From assembly GCA_035288865.1 (NCBI GenBank), contig DATDZA010000012.1, forward strand, positions 1 through 64,000: 64,000 nucleotides of DNA. Direction: 5' to 3'. A program made the position numbers and the translations under genes. Source of the DNA: GCA-2688775 sp035288865. GTDB lineage: Archaea > Nanobdellota > Nanobdellia > Woesearchaeales > GW2011-AR4. Position 1 is the stretch's first letter. Every line of letters begins with the position of its first letter. Below the pieces are notes generated by a model. It made no database searches. It worked only from the letters and a program-made list of their open reading frames with translations, and was not told the origin of the DNA. Positions 17,511-26,041 of the stretch are shown here, piece by piece.

Positions 17511-18470
17511 CTAACACTTACACTGCTTAATCACATTTTTAATTACAGAAGCAGATTTCCTCAATTGTTTTTTCTCAAGCGAGTTTAAAGGCATTACAAT
17601 GTGCTCTTTGATTCCATTTCTATTTATTATTGTTGGAACGCTAAGGCACACATCACTTATGCCATGATAATTCTCCAGATAAGATGATAATGCCAGAACT
17701 TCATTCTGGCCGGATAAAATTGATTTGACAATTTTTGTAATTCCTAGGCCAATTGCGTAATAGGTTGCGCCTTTTTTAGCTATGACTTCATAAGCCGCAT
17801 TTTTTGTCTCTGCGTAAATTTTGTCCATGGCTTTTTTATTATATTTTTTAAAATTTCTTAAAGAAACTCCTGCAATATTTGCTGTGCTCCATACCGGAAA
17901 TGATGAATCGCCATGTTCGCCCATGATGTATGCATGCACGCTGTTTGGGCTGACCCCAAAATACCTGCCGAGCATGTACCTGAATCTTGCAGTGTCGAGA
18001 ATCGTCCCGGAGCCGATAACCCTGTGCTTTGGGAATTTTGAATATTTCAGAGTCAAGTAAGCCAAAACATCAAGGGGATTTGAGACAACAAGCAAAATGC
18101 AGTTTCTGTTATGCTTTATAATTTGTGGAATCATTTGCTTAAAAATTGCAGAATTCCTGTTCACTAAATCAATTCGTGTTTCTCCCGGCTTTTGATGAGC
18201 GCCTGCCGTTATGACGACAATTTCAGCATCCTTGCAAAGGCTGTAATCATTCCCAAAAGTTATATTTACATTTGGCTTGAACATCAGCCCATGCTGTAAA
18301 TCCATTGCTTCGCCCTGCGCTTTTTCCCTGTTTACATCGATCAAGGCAATTTCTGAAGCGGCGCCGTCATTAAGCAGGGCAAAAGCTGCAGTGCTTCCTA
18401 CAAAACCAGCGCCTATAATAGCAACTTTGGAACGGTGAGACTCTTTTTTAGTTTTCAATTTCAACACCAA
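17511..18470 (-). CDS. ldh: L-lactate dehydrogenase
   Basis: 319 residues. NAD-binding GAGFVG (20-25) with Asp45 after the second strand shows NAD(H) preference. The substrate loop reads GAHQKPGETR with Gln93: Gln marks lactate dehydrogenase and Arg malate dehydrogenase. TILDTARFR and the catalytic His186 in MGEHGDS complete the active site. It reduces pyruvate to L-lactate and reoxidises NADH, so a fermentative life is implied. Transcribed alone. Confidence 0.93.
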   Translation of the reverse strand: MVLKLKTKKESHRSKVAIIGAGFVGSTAAFALLNDGAASEIALIDVNREKAQGEAMDLQHGLMFKPNVNITFGNDYSLCKDAEIVVITAGAHQKPGETRIDLVNRNSAIFKQMIPQIIKHNRNCILLVVSNPLDVLAYLTLKYSKFPKHRVIGSGTILDTARFRYMLGRYFGVSPNSVHAYIMGEHGDSSFPVWSTANIAGVSLRNFKKYNKKAMDKIYAETKNAAYEVIAKKGATYYAIGLGITKIVKSILSGQNEVLALSSYLENYHGISDVCLSVPTIINRNGIKEHIVMPLNSLEKKQLRKSASVIKNVIKQCKC

Positions 18471-18546
18471 GAAAATTCTGAATGCTTAGGTATAAATAGT
18501 TTTCTGATTCTAAAAGTTTATATAACAAAACTATTTGCGAGTAGTT

Positions 18547-19200
18547 ATGACAACCGATGCGCCCAACTATCACGGGGAAGTTGCCGTAGCTAGAGTTCTC
18601 GATAGGATTCAAGGTGACAATTTCTATAAATTACGCGCCAAAATTCAAACTGGGCATATGGAAGGAAGCGATGCCTTTGTATCATACAGGGGAAATCCCT
18701 CACAATCGCTTGGAAATATTGTAGTAAGGTTGGATGGAAAACCTCCAGATTCAACATTAAATCTTGATGGAAAGGTAAGCACTTTTTTTGTTACATCAGC
18801 CGTTCCACATGCGTTTGATTTCGCTCGTTCAGAAGATGTAATATTGTATGGAATATGGCTGAAAAGGATGAAACAAGATTATAATTATCCATTGCTTGGA
18901 ACAGTATCAAATTTTTATGATACTGGAACTATGGCGGCGGTTCTTCATTATGGGACACAAAATGGGAATGTAGTCCCATATATTGTAAGTCGTAATCGTC
19001 CACATATCGATGCTCATGAGGATGGTGAAATAAGAGGTGCAAATACTTCTTTAAGTAATTATGTTAAGAAAATGAGAAGTAGATTCCCTCATGCTCCAAT
19101 GATTGTTACAATTGATCAATCCATTACTCCACAGTCTAGGATAATTTCATTGTTTTCTCAAACTCAATTAAAAGCAATCGAGATGCAGCCGCAGCAATAA
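18547..19200 (+). CDS. orphan protein of unknown function
   Basis: 217 residues from the ATG at 18547; a TTG four codons upstream is less likely because the TATA box (TTTATATA, about 18517-18524) places the transcription start almost at the ATG. The sequence mixes beta strands and loops (AVARVLDRIQGDNFYKL; LLGTVSNFYDTGTMAAVL) with several His and Asp residues but no motif that names a family. Cytoplasmic. CGT arginine codons are used repeatedly (for example around 18980-19000), unlike the core genes around it. Confidence 0.5.
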   Translation: MTTDAPNYHGEVAVARVLDRIQGDNFYKLRAKIQTGHMEGSDAFVSYRGNPSQSLGNIVVRLDGKPPDSTLNLDGKVSTFFVTSAVPHAFDFARSEDVILYGIWLKRMKQDYNYPLLGTVSNFYDTGTMAAVLHYGTQNGNVVPYIVSRNRPHIDAHEDGEIRGANTSLSNYVKKMRSRFPHAPMIVTIDQSITPQSRIISLFSQTQLKAIEMQPQQ

Positions 19201-19213
19201 TTTTAATGCACTT

Positions 19214-19651
19214 TCACAACGTCTTCTGGTCCACCGGAATATTAATCAGTTCAATGCCAATCTTTTCCGCAACGTCAAATATTCTCTGGTCGCGGTAGAA
19301 TTCTCCATAATAAATCTTCTTTATTCCAGCATTTGCCAGCATCTTAAAGCACGGCCAGCAAGGCGATGCAGTTATATAAACTTCAGAGCTGTCAATCATG
19401 ACTCCATTTTTTGCCGCTTGTAAAATTGCATTTGTTTCTGCATGAATTGTAGCAACGCAATGGCCGTCTTCCATCATGTGGCCCACATCATCGCAATGCG
19501 GCATTCCCCGTATGCTTCCATTATAGCCTGTGGAGAGAATAGTTTTATCTCTAACTATTAACGCTCCAACATGCTTTCTGTCGCAAGTGCTCCTAGTAGC
19601 AACTTCCTTTGCTATATTCATGAAATACTGTTCCCAGTTTGCCCTTGCCAT
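19214..19651 (-). CDS. dCMP deaminase (ComEB-type)
   Basis: 145 residues. The zinc site is His70-Ala-Glu72 with the PCWPC pair (Cys98, Cys101); a second zinc-binding set (Cys23, His27-like region, CDDVGH) is typical of dCMP deaminases. It converts dCMP to dUMP for thymidylate synthesis. The start is one base beyond the stop of the kinase gene upstream, so the two form a nucleotide-metabolism pair. Confidence 0.9.
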   Translation of the reverse strand: MARANWEQYFMNIAKEVATRSTCDRKHVGALIVRDKTILSTGYNGSIRGMPHCDDVGHMMEDGHCVATIHAETNAILQAAKNGVMIDSSEVYITASPCWPCFKMLANAGIKKIYYGEFYRDQRIFDVAEKIGIELINIPVDQKTL

Positions 19652-19652
19652 T

Positions 19653-20243
19653 TTAATTCCTTGATACCTGCCTTTTATCTTTTCTCTCCAGATAACTCAA
19701 TAAATCATCAATCTTTGTATGCAGCTGAATAAGAGTTCCGTCATTTCTTATTATCTCTTGAGACAATTTGAAAGTCTCGTCAAGCTGTTGATTGGTGTCG
19801 CTTTTTAAATTTTCTCTTTCTTCCTGTTTTTTGAATTCTTCGAGAGTTTTGGCATCTCCGATTCTGTTTCTTTCCAACAATCTTTTAAATCTTATTTCAA
19901 TGGGGGCACCTATTCCGACTAAAGTGAAATTACTGCTTTTCATTAATTCCTTGGATTCAAACGGGCTCCTTATGCTGTCAATAACAAAATTTTGTTTCGG
20001 GTTATTTTTTAATACTCGGTTTATCTTTAAATTAATCTGCTGAGCGAGATAATTTGGGGCGAAATTTTCCCTTAACTCATTGCCAATCTTGATTAGGTTA
20101 TCTCTGGAATGCTCCAGCTTTCTTTTTGTGGCTTCTTCCCGTATGACATCAGAAAGAGAGTAATAAGTAAATCCTTTTGATTTCAGGTAATTTGCAAATT
20201 CACCTTTTCCTGAAGCGTTTTTGCCTGTAAGCCCGATTATCAT
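19653..20243 (-). CDS. P-loop nucleotide kinase (AAA_18/dephospho-CoA-kinase-like), probable (d)NMP kinase
   Basis: 196 residues. Walker A is G-KNASGKGE (6-14), with the lid arginines (RFKRLLERNR) and the NFVIDSIRSPFE segment that in this group contacts the nucleoside monophosphate. The fold is the adenylate/dephospho-CoA kinase type. Tight coupling with the dCMP deaminase argues for a deoxynucleotide kinase, but CoA synthesis cannot be excluded. Confidence 0.75.
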   Translation of the reverse strand: MIIGLTGKNASGKGEFANYLKSKGFTYYSLSDVIREEATKRKLEHSRDNLIKIGNELRENFAPNYLAQQINLKINRVLKNNPKQNFVIDSIRSPFESKELMKSSNFTLVGIGAPIEIRFKRLLERNRIGDAKTLEEFKKQEERENLKSDTNQQLDETFKLSQEIIRNDGTLIQLHTKIDDLLSYLERKDKRQVSRN

Positions 20244-20342
20244 ACAATAGTAGAACCTTATTTATTAATAAGTCTTTTTGTTATGAAACATTCAAATCGA
20301 AATATTTAAATTAAAGCATGGATTTCTTCATTTTGATTTTTC

Positions 20343-20894
20343 ATGTATAATTCGGCACACAGCAGAAACGAAGCATTCGAATACTTAAAGGATAGATTAT
20401 CACCTCAGCTCCTGAGCGACCTTCAGGCGTCTATACCTAGATTACCTGAGATTGCATTTGATGGATTAGTTCGTGCAGGTGGGGCTTATGGCACATCGAC
20501 TGGGGATTTTCCTTTTGATTCAAAAAGATTTCAGCCAAGAGTTATATCAAAGCTAGGGCCTGGAGTTAATTTGACTGAATTAGTAACAGCCATGCGTACA
20601 GATGAAATCTTTAATCTGTTAGTTGGTGTTAACATAGATTCGGGTCCTAGTATGAGATACCTTAGTGGGATAGCTACAATTGTTAAAATTGCCCAAGATG
20701 AAATTCGTAAACCTAATATTGGTGAACATAGGCTTAGGGCAAACCAAAATGGTAGATCCTATAGCGAGCTTGAAGCTTTAAACAGAAGAAGAATTTCAGC
20801 AGAAGATGAAATAAGTTATGATCAGATAATGAGGTTTGCTGTTGCTAAAAACATCTTAGAACAAGCTTTTGTAAGCCAAGACGAGCAAAGATAG
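20343..20894 (+). CDS. orphan protein of unknown function
   Basis: 183 residues, mainly helical (NEAFEYLKDRLSPQLLSDL; ISYDQIMRFAVAKNIL), with a glycine-rich middle (RAGGAYGTSTGDF). No signal peptide, membrane span or recognisable motif. Several CGT arginine codons set it apart from neighbouring core genes. Convergent with nrdR, nine bases apart. Confidence 0.45.
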   Translation: MYNSAHSRNEAFEYLKDRLSPQLLSDLQASIPRLPEIAFDGLVRAGGAYGTSTGDFPFDSKRFQPRVISKLGPGVNLTELVTAMRTDEIFNLLVGVNIDSGPSMRYLSGIATIVKIAQDEIRKPNIGEHRLRANQNGRSYSELEALNRRRISAEDEISYDQIMRFAVAKNILEQAFVSQDEQR

Positions 20895-20903
20895 ATAAAG
20901 TAA

Positions 20904-21356
20904 TTATTTTTTCTGCAATTTCTCCAATTCTTCGGTAAACCTGTCCAAGTCCTCGAATTCCCTGTAAACAGAAGCAAATCTAATATAAGCAACTTTGTCA
21001 AGGCTCTTTAATTTTTTCATGACAATCTCTCCAACAACTTTGCTTTCAACCTCGACAGAATCCCTTTTCCTTAAATCAGATTCTACTTCATCAACAAGCT
21101 TGTCTATCTTTTCCAATGGGATTGATCTTTTTTCGCACGCTTCTATTATCCCGTTCAAAACTTTTTGTCTCTGGAATCTTTCCCTTCTTCCGTCTTTTTT
21201 TACGACAATTATGTCTGCTTCCTCAACCCTTTCGTAAGTTGTAAATCTTTTATTGCATTTCATGCATTCTCTTCTTCTTCTCGTAGCTTCCAAATTTTCA
21301 GTCTCCCTTGTATCAATGACTTGTGTTTCTTCAAAATTGCAGTAAGGGCATCGCAT
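20904..21356 (-). CDS. nrdR: NrdR, ribonucleotide reductase repressor
   Basis: 150 residues. The zinc ribbon is C3-P-Y-C6 ... C31-x2-C34 with the linking RRRRECMKCNKRFTTYER segment, and the following ATP-cone (VVKKDGRRERFQRQKVLNGI) senses ATP/dATP. NrdR represses ribonucleotide reductase genes by binding NrdR boxes. It is common in bacteria and patchy in archaea, so transfer is likely. No reductase gene lies in the window; the dCMP deaminase pair is close by. Confidence 0.95.
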   Translation of the reverse strand: MRCPYCNFEETQVIDTRETENLEATRRRRECMKCNKRFTTYERVEEADIIVVKKDGRRERFQRQKVLNGIIEACEKRSIPLEKIDKLVDEVESDLRKRDSVEVESKVVGEIVMKKLKSLDKVAYIRFASVYREFEDLDRFTEELEKLQKK

Positions 21357-21428
21357 AAAATATAAAATTAATTTTGTTAATATAAAGGTTGTGGAAAGAT
21401 TTTTAAAAGAACTTAGGCAACTGATATT

Positions 21429-22082
21429 ATGCTTAAAGTTCCGACGTATGTTCTTTTAATGTATGGTAACGTTTATCCATGGGGGGTACTAGGATTCAAT
21501 AAATTTCTTAGAGAAGAAGTTGGGATACCGAACCAAAGGATAAATCTTATGCGTCATTGGGAAGAACCTGAGCGTCAAATCATGGAATTTTTAGGTTCAC
21601 TGCCTAGATCTCAAAAAGCAAATTTATTAGTTGTTTGTGACGCGCATGGTGGGCCTGGAGATTTTTCATTAAATGGTAGAGATATTTCGTATCAAAAGTT
21701 CGCATCTTACTTTGATATAAACGGTGATTTGATATTTTTAAACAATACCTGCTTTTCAGGCAGTTGCATTGAAGCATTCTCGGAAGCTGGCTTACTTCCA
21801 AGCAGGAGCATGGTAATATCTTCCTCCCAACATGATGAAGCAAGTTATCGGAGCAGGTTATTAGATGAATTAATAAAATCTTATTCCAAGCGCCTGGAAT
21901 ACAAACCTAGACAACTAGGCTATCTTTACCGAGTGACAGGACAGAAAAAAAAAATTAGAGTTGGTAAAAGAGCGGCAAGATATATCAGTGCCGATGAATT
22001 AAAGACGGAAGAGTATGAAGATGAAAGACAGCATCCCGTAAAAGAGGGGAAATCTCTTGACCATTTGCTGTTTGCAAGGTAA
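21429..22082 (+). CDS. caspase-like (clan CD) cysteine peptidase homologue
   Basis: 217 residues. A central strand ends in DAHGGPGDF with His73, and the next strand ends in LNNTCFSGSCIEAF with Cys108. This hydrophobic-strand-HG and strand-x-C-x-SGS pairing is the catalytic dyad layout of clan CD peptidases (legumain, caspase, gingipain). There is no signal peptide, so it would act inside the cell. A basic C-terminal tail (KKKIRVGKRAARY) follows. The stop is one base before the DUF1385 gene, suggesting co-translation. Activity is inferred from two motifs only. Confidence 0.65.
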   Translation: MLKVPTYVLLMYGNVYPWGVLGFNKFLREEVGIPNQRINLMRHWEEPERQIMEFLGSLPRSQKANLLVVCDAHGGPGDFSLNGRDISYQKFASYFDINGDLIFLNNTCFSGSCIEAFSEAGLLPSRSMVISSSQHDEASYRSRLLDELIKSYSKRLEYKPRQLGYLYRVTGQKKKIRVGKRAARYISADELKTEEYEDERQHPVKEGKSLDHLLFAR

Positions 22083-22083
22083 A

Positions 22084-22998
22084 ATGCAATCCAATAAAAT
22101 CAACGTCGGCGGACAGGCAGTAATAGAGGGTGTTATGATGAGAGGCCCTGAAAAATATGTGGTTGCCGCAAGGAAAAAGAAAAGCATTGTTTACAAAAAA
22201 GGCAACATTCCATCCAAAAAAAACAAATTTCTAAAGATGCCTTTTGTAAGGGGATTTGTGAATCTTGCTGATATGATGGTTATCGGTATAAAATCAATAA
22301 TTTGGTCAGCTCAGCAGTCCGGTGACGATGATAAAAGGCTTGGAAAAAATGAAATTGCAATTACTATGATTATTTCCGTAGGTGCGGTTATATTATTCTT
22401 TATCGCGCTTCCTTATTTTCTCACGCATCTGATTGGAATCACAGAAGAGCAGAAGCCAATTTTATTCAATTTCGTTGATGGATTGATAAGAATTTCAATT
22501 TTCTTAATTTACATTTACGCAATATCTTTTTTTAGCGACGTAAAAACGCTGTTCCAGTACCACGGTGCGGAGCACATGACAATTCATTGCTATGAAAAAG
22601 GGAAAAAACTTGATGCTTATAATGTAAAAAAATTCAAAACCCTGCATCCAAGATGCGGAACGTCTTTCCTTCTAATAGTTTTTATTGTCAGCATTTTTGT
22701 ATTCTCAATTTTGCCGTCACTAATATCCTATTACTATTCAAATTTTGTAAATCTTAATGTGTGGGCCAGAAAGGGAATTTTATTTCCAGTCAGGATTTTG
22801 TTAATACCTTTTGTTGCGGGAATATCCTATGAAATTTTGAAAGCAAGCGACAAAAAGCAAAATAACATTTTATTTAAATCAATATCAATGCCCGGGCTGT
22901 GGCTTCAGAAGATTACAACAAAAAAGCCTAACAGCAAGCAGATTGAAGTCGCTATTGCTTCGCTTAAAAGATTATTAAAAATAGAACGAAAATCTTGA
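22084..22998 (+). CDS. DUF1385 (YqhQ-like) membrane protein
   Basis: 304 residues from the ATG at 22084, which gives the conserved N-terminus INVGGQAVIEGVMMRGP. The family motif YHGAEHMTIHCYE (with its His and Glu cluster) and LHPRCGTSFL are intact. Four to five membrane helices follow (e.g. IAITMIISVGAVILFFIAL; FLLIVFIVSIFVFSILP). A metal-dependent function is suspected for DUF1385, but none is established. Confidence 0.85.
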   Translation: MQSNKINVGGQAVIEGVMMRGPEKYVVAARKKKSIVYKKGNIPSKKNKFLKMPFVRGFVNLADMMVIGIKSIIWSAQQSGDDDKRLGKNEIAITMIISVGAVILFFIALPYFLTHLIGITEEQKPILFNFVDGLIRISIFLIYIYAISFFSDVKTLFQYHGAEHMTIHCYEKGKKLDAYNVKKFKTLHPRCGTSFLLIVFIVSIFVFSILPSLISYYYSNFVNLNVWARKGILFPVRILLIPFVAGISYEILKASDKKQNNILFKSISMPGLWLQKITTKKPNSKQIEVAIASLKRLLKIERKS

Positions 22999-23008
22999 AA
23001 GATTTTAG

Positions 23009-23410
23009 TTAGAGTATTTTTGTCCAGCCGTCGTTTATCATTCTTCTTTCAAAGATGGCGCTGTGTTCCACATTGACTTCACCATGAAAGGTGCTGCCAC
23101 CTTCTGGAAGAGTAAATCTCTTTTGTTCGGCATACATACTATTATGGCCTGCACCTGCAACCTTGTAGGGCATGCCGTCTCCGCCTCTTGAAGGAATTCT
23201 GTTCACAGCATCGTGAATAGTTCTAAAATCAACTCCCCTACTTTCCAAAAATTCCCTTATTATAACAAAATGTGGAGTAGACCACCTTCCGAAAACCATT
23301 ATAGGCTTCCCACCAATATATAACTGCACTATTTTGAATGCGCCATACTCTCTGATAGAATCTTCTTCAGTAGGAATATTCACTAATTCCAGTTCATCTT
23401 CTAGTCTCAT
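23009..23410 (-). CDS. orphan protein of unknown function
   Basis: 133 residues, soluble, with a glycine/His-rich central part (SRGGDGMPYKVAGAGHNSMY) and a closing FHGEVNVEHSAIFERR. No family was recognised. A transposon inserted 37-45 bp ahead of its start codon, so its original promoter may have been changed; a weak AT-rich TATTTTTAAA element remains between the start and the insertion. Confidence 0.45.
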   Translation of the reverse strand: MRLEDELELVNIPTEEDSIREYGAFKIVQLYIGGKPIMVFGRWSTPHFVIIREFLESRGVDFRTIHDAVNRIPSRGGDGMPYKVAGAGHNSMYAEQKRFTLPEGGSTFHGEVNVEHSAIFERRMINDGWTKIL

Positions 23411-23446
23411 TATACAACAGTATTACGCATCAATTTAAAAATATTG

Positions 23447-23455
23447 CCACCAATG
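23447..23455. repeat. target-site duplication, left
   Basis: CCACCAATG directly outside the left end of the transposon; the identical nine bases follow its right end. Confidence 0.9.
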
Positions 23456-23505
23456 GGTATTGGTAAATCTATGGCTGTTAAATCTCGGCTGGTAACTATC
23501 GGCTG
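23456..23505 (+). repeat. left terminal inverted repeat
   Basis: Begins GGTATTGGTAAATC and contains an internal GGCTGGTAA block. Pairs with 25992-26041 in inverted orientation. The last codons of the 49-residue gene lie within it. Confidence 0.9.
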
Positions 23506-23645
23506 TTTTTAAAATATCTTTTCTTTACTAAACTTACAGACTTATCAAACTCTTTTTCACCATATTCATCAATTAATAACCTTAAAGTTCCTCTAAGTGC
23601 TCCAGTTTTCCAAGCCTTCTTTGCTCCTATTTGCCTACTATTCAT
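23496..23645 (-). CDS. 49-residue basic passenger protein of the transposon
   Basis: Starts at an ATG nine bases after GAGGTGG and ends inside the left inverted repeat. The product is Lys/Arg-rich (SRQIGAKKAWKTGALRG ... VSLVKKRYFKNSR) and mostly helical. It follows the transposase on the same strand and may be an accessory DNA-binding protein. No family was recognised. Confidence 0.55.
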   Translation of the reverse strand: MNSRQIGAKKAWKTGALRGTLRLLIDEYGEKEFDKSVSLVKKRYFKNSR

Positions 23646-23678
23646 ATAAACCACCTCAAAAAAAAGAAAAAGTAAAGT

Positions 23679-24782
23679 CTATTTAAGACTTTTCTCTAAT
23701 AACTCTCTCCACAAATCACTTTCGTTTATTCCAGCCCTTTTTGCAGGAGTCGTCTTTAATTCTTGATGCTTTCTCACGAAATTATAGTATGTCTTGAAGT
23801 TTTCTGCATATTGCTTTTCATTTCCTTTAAAGCCTCTCATGGTCTTATCCCTTTGCCTAAAACTTTCGTGAAATCTCTCTATGACATTGTTATTGCTGTC
23901 ATGCTGATTTAAGCTAACATATCTGTAATGTGGATTTGGGTTTTGATATGTGGCAAATTCTTTTCTTACTGCTTTCTGATAACTAAAAGCCCCATCTGTT
24001 ACTATTGTCTTGGCTTTCTTTTGTGCGGTTGCTTTCGCAATCTGAAATGTCTTTCGGGCATCTTCATAAGTTCTTGTCGGGCTTTGATTACTTGCCAATA
24101 AAAATCTCGTTTCATTGTCAAGAACATTCCAAACATACGCTTCTTTTCCTTTAACTTTTATGAATTGCTCGTCAGCGTTCCACAAATCAGAAACATTTGG
24201 CTTCATTCCTTCTACATACTTGTTTATTCTGCTCATATAGTCATTAACCCAGTTTATTATTGTTACATGGGTTACTTTCAAGCCAAAAAGCTGTTTCATG
24301 CTGTCGGCAATTCCACGATAAGAAACCCCTTTCATGTAAAGGTCTATTGCAGTTATAACACAATCAGCATTCCCCTTGATTTTGCTTACAGGGGAATTAA
24401 CAAACCTTTTTCCACAATCTTGACAGAGCCATTTCTGCTTCTTACCCATAATGGTTTTGCGAGTGCCATCTTTCTTTATCTTGGCACTTTGACAGAAAGG
24501 GCATGGATTTGAAACACTTACTTTGTGTTTATACTCTTGCACTTTGAATTTTAGTGCAAAATAAGTTTTTAAAAATAAAATGTGCTTACATAGGTTGCCC
24601 TCTTTATTATCGGGGCATTCACACGAATACCAACCATTTTTTATGACTACTTTGTATTTTTTGCCTTTCTCTACTTGGCTTGGTATAAAATACTCGTTAA
24701 ATCCATTCTTTATCGGCTCTACGCCTGACTTTAACATATCTAAACTTCTTGCTTTTCTTGTTTCGTATTTTTCTTTTTGCAT
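23679..24782 (-). CDS. DDE transposase with SWIM and zinc-ribbon domains
   Basis: 367 residues. An N-terminal SWIM zinc finger (C54-x-C56 ... C65-x-H67) is followed by a zinc ribbon (C94-x2-C97 ... C120-x2-C123), an HTH region (about 145-180) and the RNase H-like catalytic core with Asp204 (NADEQ), Asp263 (VTDGA) and Glu302 (NNNVIERFH). The NNxxIERFH-x-R-K signature resembles IS6- and IS1-type enzymes. TATA box TTTATATA (minus strand, about 24839-24846) and a GAGAGG ribosome site precede the ATG. The frame is intact, so it is probably active. Confidence 0.92.
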   Translation of the reverse strand: MQKEKYETRKARSLDMLKSGVEPIKNGFNEYFIPSQVEKGKKYKVVIKNGWYSCECPDNKEGNLCKHILFLKTYFALKFKVQEYKHKVSVSNPCPFCQSAKIKKDGTRKTIMGKKQKWLCQDCGKRFVNSPVSKIKGNADCVITAIDLYMKGVSYRGIADSMKQLFGLKVTHVTIINWVNDYMSRINKYVEGMKPNVSDLWNADEQFIKVKGKEAYVWNVLDNETRFLLASNQSPTRTYEDARKTFQIAKATAQKKAKTIVTDGAFSYQKAVRKEFATYQNPNPHYRYVSLNQHDSNNNVIERFHESFRQRDKTMRGFKGNEKQYAENFKTYYNFVRKHQELKTTPAKRAGINESDLWRELLEKSLK

Positions 24783-24925
24783 TTTCTTGACCTCTCATAA
24801 TTTACTTAATTGGGTAACACTTAAGAAAGTAGATTAACTATATAAATGTTTCTATTTTTTACGGATTAAGGTAACACCCAAAAAGGTAAGATTTATATAT
24901 AAGATATACTCCCTTTATTGTTACA

Positions 24926-25069
24926 ATGGCTAAAATAAAAATTACAACTGATGGTTACAAATGCGAAAGATGTGGGCATGAATGGATACCACGAAACAAA
25001 GAGGAAGTACCTATAATATGTCCTTCCTGTAAATCCGCTTACTGGAATAAGCCGAAAAAGAAACATTAG
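24926..25069 (+). CDS. 47-residue zinc-ribbon protein carried by the transposon
   Basis: Two CxxC knuckles (KCERCGHEW; ICPSCKSAYW) with the YWNKP end found in a family of small archaeal zinc ribbons that often accompany toxin-antitoxin or transposon genes. It has a strong TATA box (TTTATATATA, about 24892-24901) 25 nt upstream and a leaderless ATG. Likely a regulator or accessory nucleic-acid-binding protein of the element. Confidence 0.75.
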   Translation: MAKIKITTDGYKCERCGHEWIPRNKEEVPIICPSCKSAYWNKPKKKH

Positions 25070-25285
25070 TTCAATATTTTGTTTTTATTTACTATATAAT
25101 AACTACAAAAAACCAAAAGCCTTAAATATAAGATATTACAATTAGTTATTTTCTATATTGAAATGACTGATAAATCACCTAAATGAATTTAAATAAGTTA
25201 TACCTTATAAAGTTAGAAACTAACTGAAATGGTTAGATTTCCATTAAAAAGAGGGTAGAAAACACCTTGTAGAGGTGGGTAGAAA

Positions 25286-25498
25286 ATGGCAGAAAAAAGG
25301 AAATTGGAAAGTGTTAGTGTGGTATTGAAGAAAGATTTACCAGAAGAGGTTAGATTAGACAAAGGAATATACGACGTGAATGGCTTTGCAGAAATAAGAA
25401 TTGAAAGAGAAAATCCGCCATTTATAGAGATTAAAGATATGGGTGCTGAATCACCTGGTAAAAAATTTTCGAGATTACTCAAAGAGGCAGGGATTTAA
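25286..25498 (+). CDS. 70-residue passenger protein, possible antitoxin
   Basis: Preceded by GAGGTGGG ten bases ahead of the ATG. A short beta-rich protein (SVSVVLKKDLPEEVRLDKGIYDV spread over residues 9-31) with a charged C-terminal helix. It is followed after 20 nt by a larger acidic gene, the usual order of antitoxin then toxin. A small inverted repeat GTTAG-AAA-CTAAC (25210-25222) lies in its leader. Assignment as antitoxin is inference from position and size. Confidence 0.5.
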   Translation: MAEKRKLESVSVVLKKDLPEEVRLDKGIYDVNGFAEIRIERENPPFIEIKDMGAESPGKKFSRLLKEAGI

Positions 25499-25518
25499 GT
25501 CTAAATGAGGATGCCACA

Positions 25519-25989
25519 TTGGATAGCAAAGATGTCATTGTATCAGATGATTCAATATTTAATTCTTTGTCGAGTAAAGAACCCGATTTATTGGAATGTG
25601 GTCAGTTAATAATTGAGTTCTTGAGTTGGAGAAATCATTGCAAGAGAATAGTAACAATACCCAAAACCTATAATATTATTTTTGATAAAGTAAAACCTCA
25701 TGACGAATTAAGAGCATATTTTGAAAATTATTTTAGTTCAGCGACTTTTATGGGGATGTCGGATAAAAATCCAGACGAAGTAGAATTTTTGGTGTTATTA
25801 TACAATTTTTATTTAAAGGGTAACCTTATGATATTTGTAAGTAATAATCCTAAATTGATAGAAATAATAAATAAATCAAAAGTGCCTAAAACTGTAACAA
25901 AAAATGTTCATGAATTTAGGTCATTCTTACAATCAAAAAAGGAATTTTGGGATTTTATATTTTACAAATATTATGATTCTTCTGCATAA
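25519..25989 (+). CDS. 156-residue passenger protein, weakly PIN-like
   Basis: Starts at TTG with GAGG eight bases upstream; no ATG fits the frame. An N-terminal VIVSDDSIFNSL strand with acidic residues and a later LMIFVSNNPKLIEI stretch resemble the first and last strands of PIN-type RNases, but the usual aspartates are only partly kept. Its stop codon lies two bases from the right inverted repeat. If it is a toxin, it would act with the 70-residue protein to stabilise the element. Confidence 0.45.
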   Translation: MDSKDVIVSDDSIFNSLSSKEPDLLECGQLIIEFLSWRNHCKRIVTIPKTYNIIFDKVKPHDELRAYFENYFSSATFMGMSDKNPDEVEFLVLLYNFYLKGNLMIFVSNNPKLIEIINKSKVPKTVTKNVHEFRSFLQSKKEFWDFIFYKYYDSSA

Positions 25990-25991
25990 TC

Positions 25992-26041
25992 CAGCCATCC
26001 CTTACCAGCCGACACTTACCAGTCAGGGATTTACCAACACC
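25992..26041 (-). repeat. right terminal inverted repeat
   Basis: Read on the minus strand it begins GGTGTTGGTAAATC and keeps the internal GGCTGGTAA block in register with the left end; five adjacent mismatches lie just inside that block. Confidence 0.9.

Larger units (their letters stand above)
23456..26041. mobile_element. intact 2,586-bp DDE transposon with 50-bp inverted repeats and five genes
   Basis: The ends are defined by imperfect 50-bp inverted repeats (38 of 50 positions equal) and a perfect 9-bp target duplication on both sides. Minus-strand cargo: a 49-residue protein and the transposase. Plus-strand cargo, from a divergent promoter: a 47-residue zinc ribbon, a 70-residue protein and a 156-residue protein. 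GGTAACAC occurs once next to each of the two divergent promoters (24813-24820 and 24870-24877) and may be a shared operator. The exact duplication and open genes point to a recent insertion. The IS family is not assigned; a 9-bp duplication is known for IS1-, IS4- and IS256-type elements. Confidence 0.92.
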
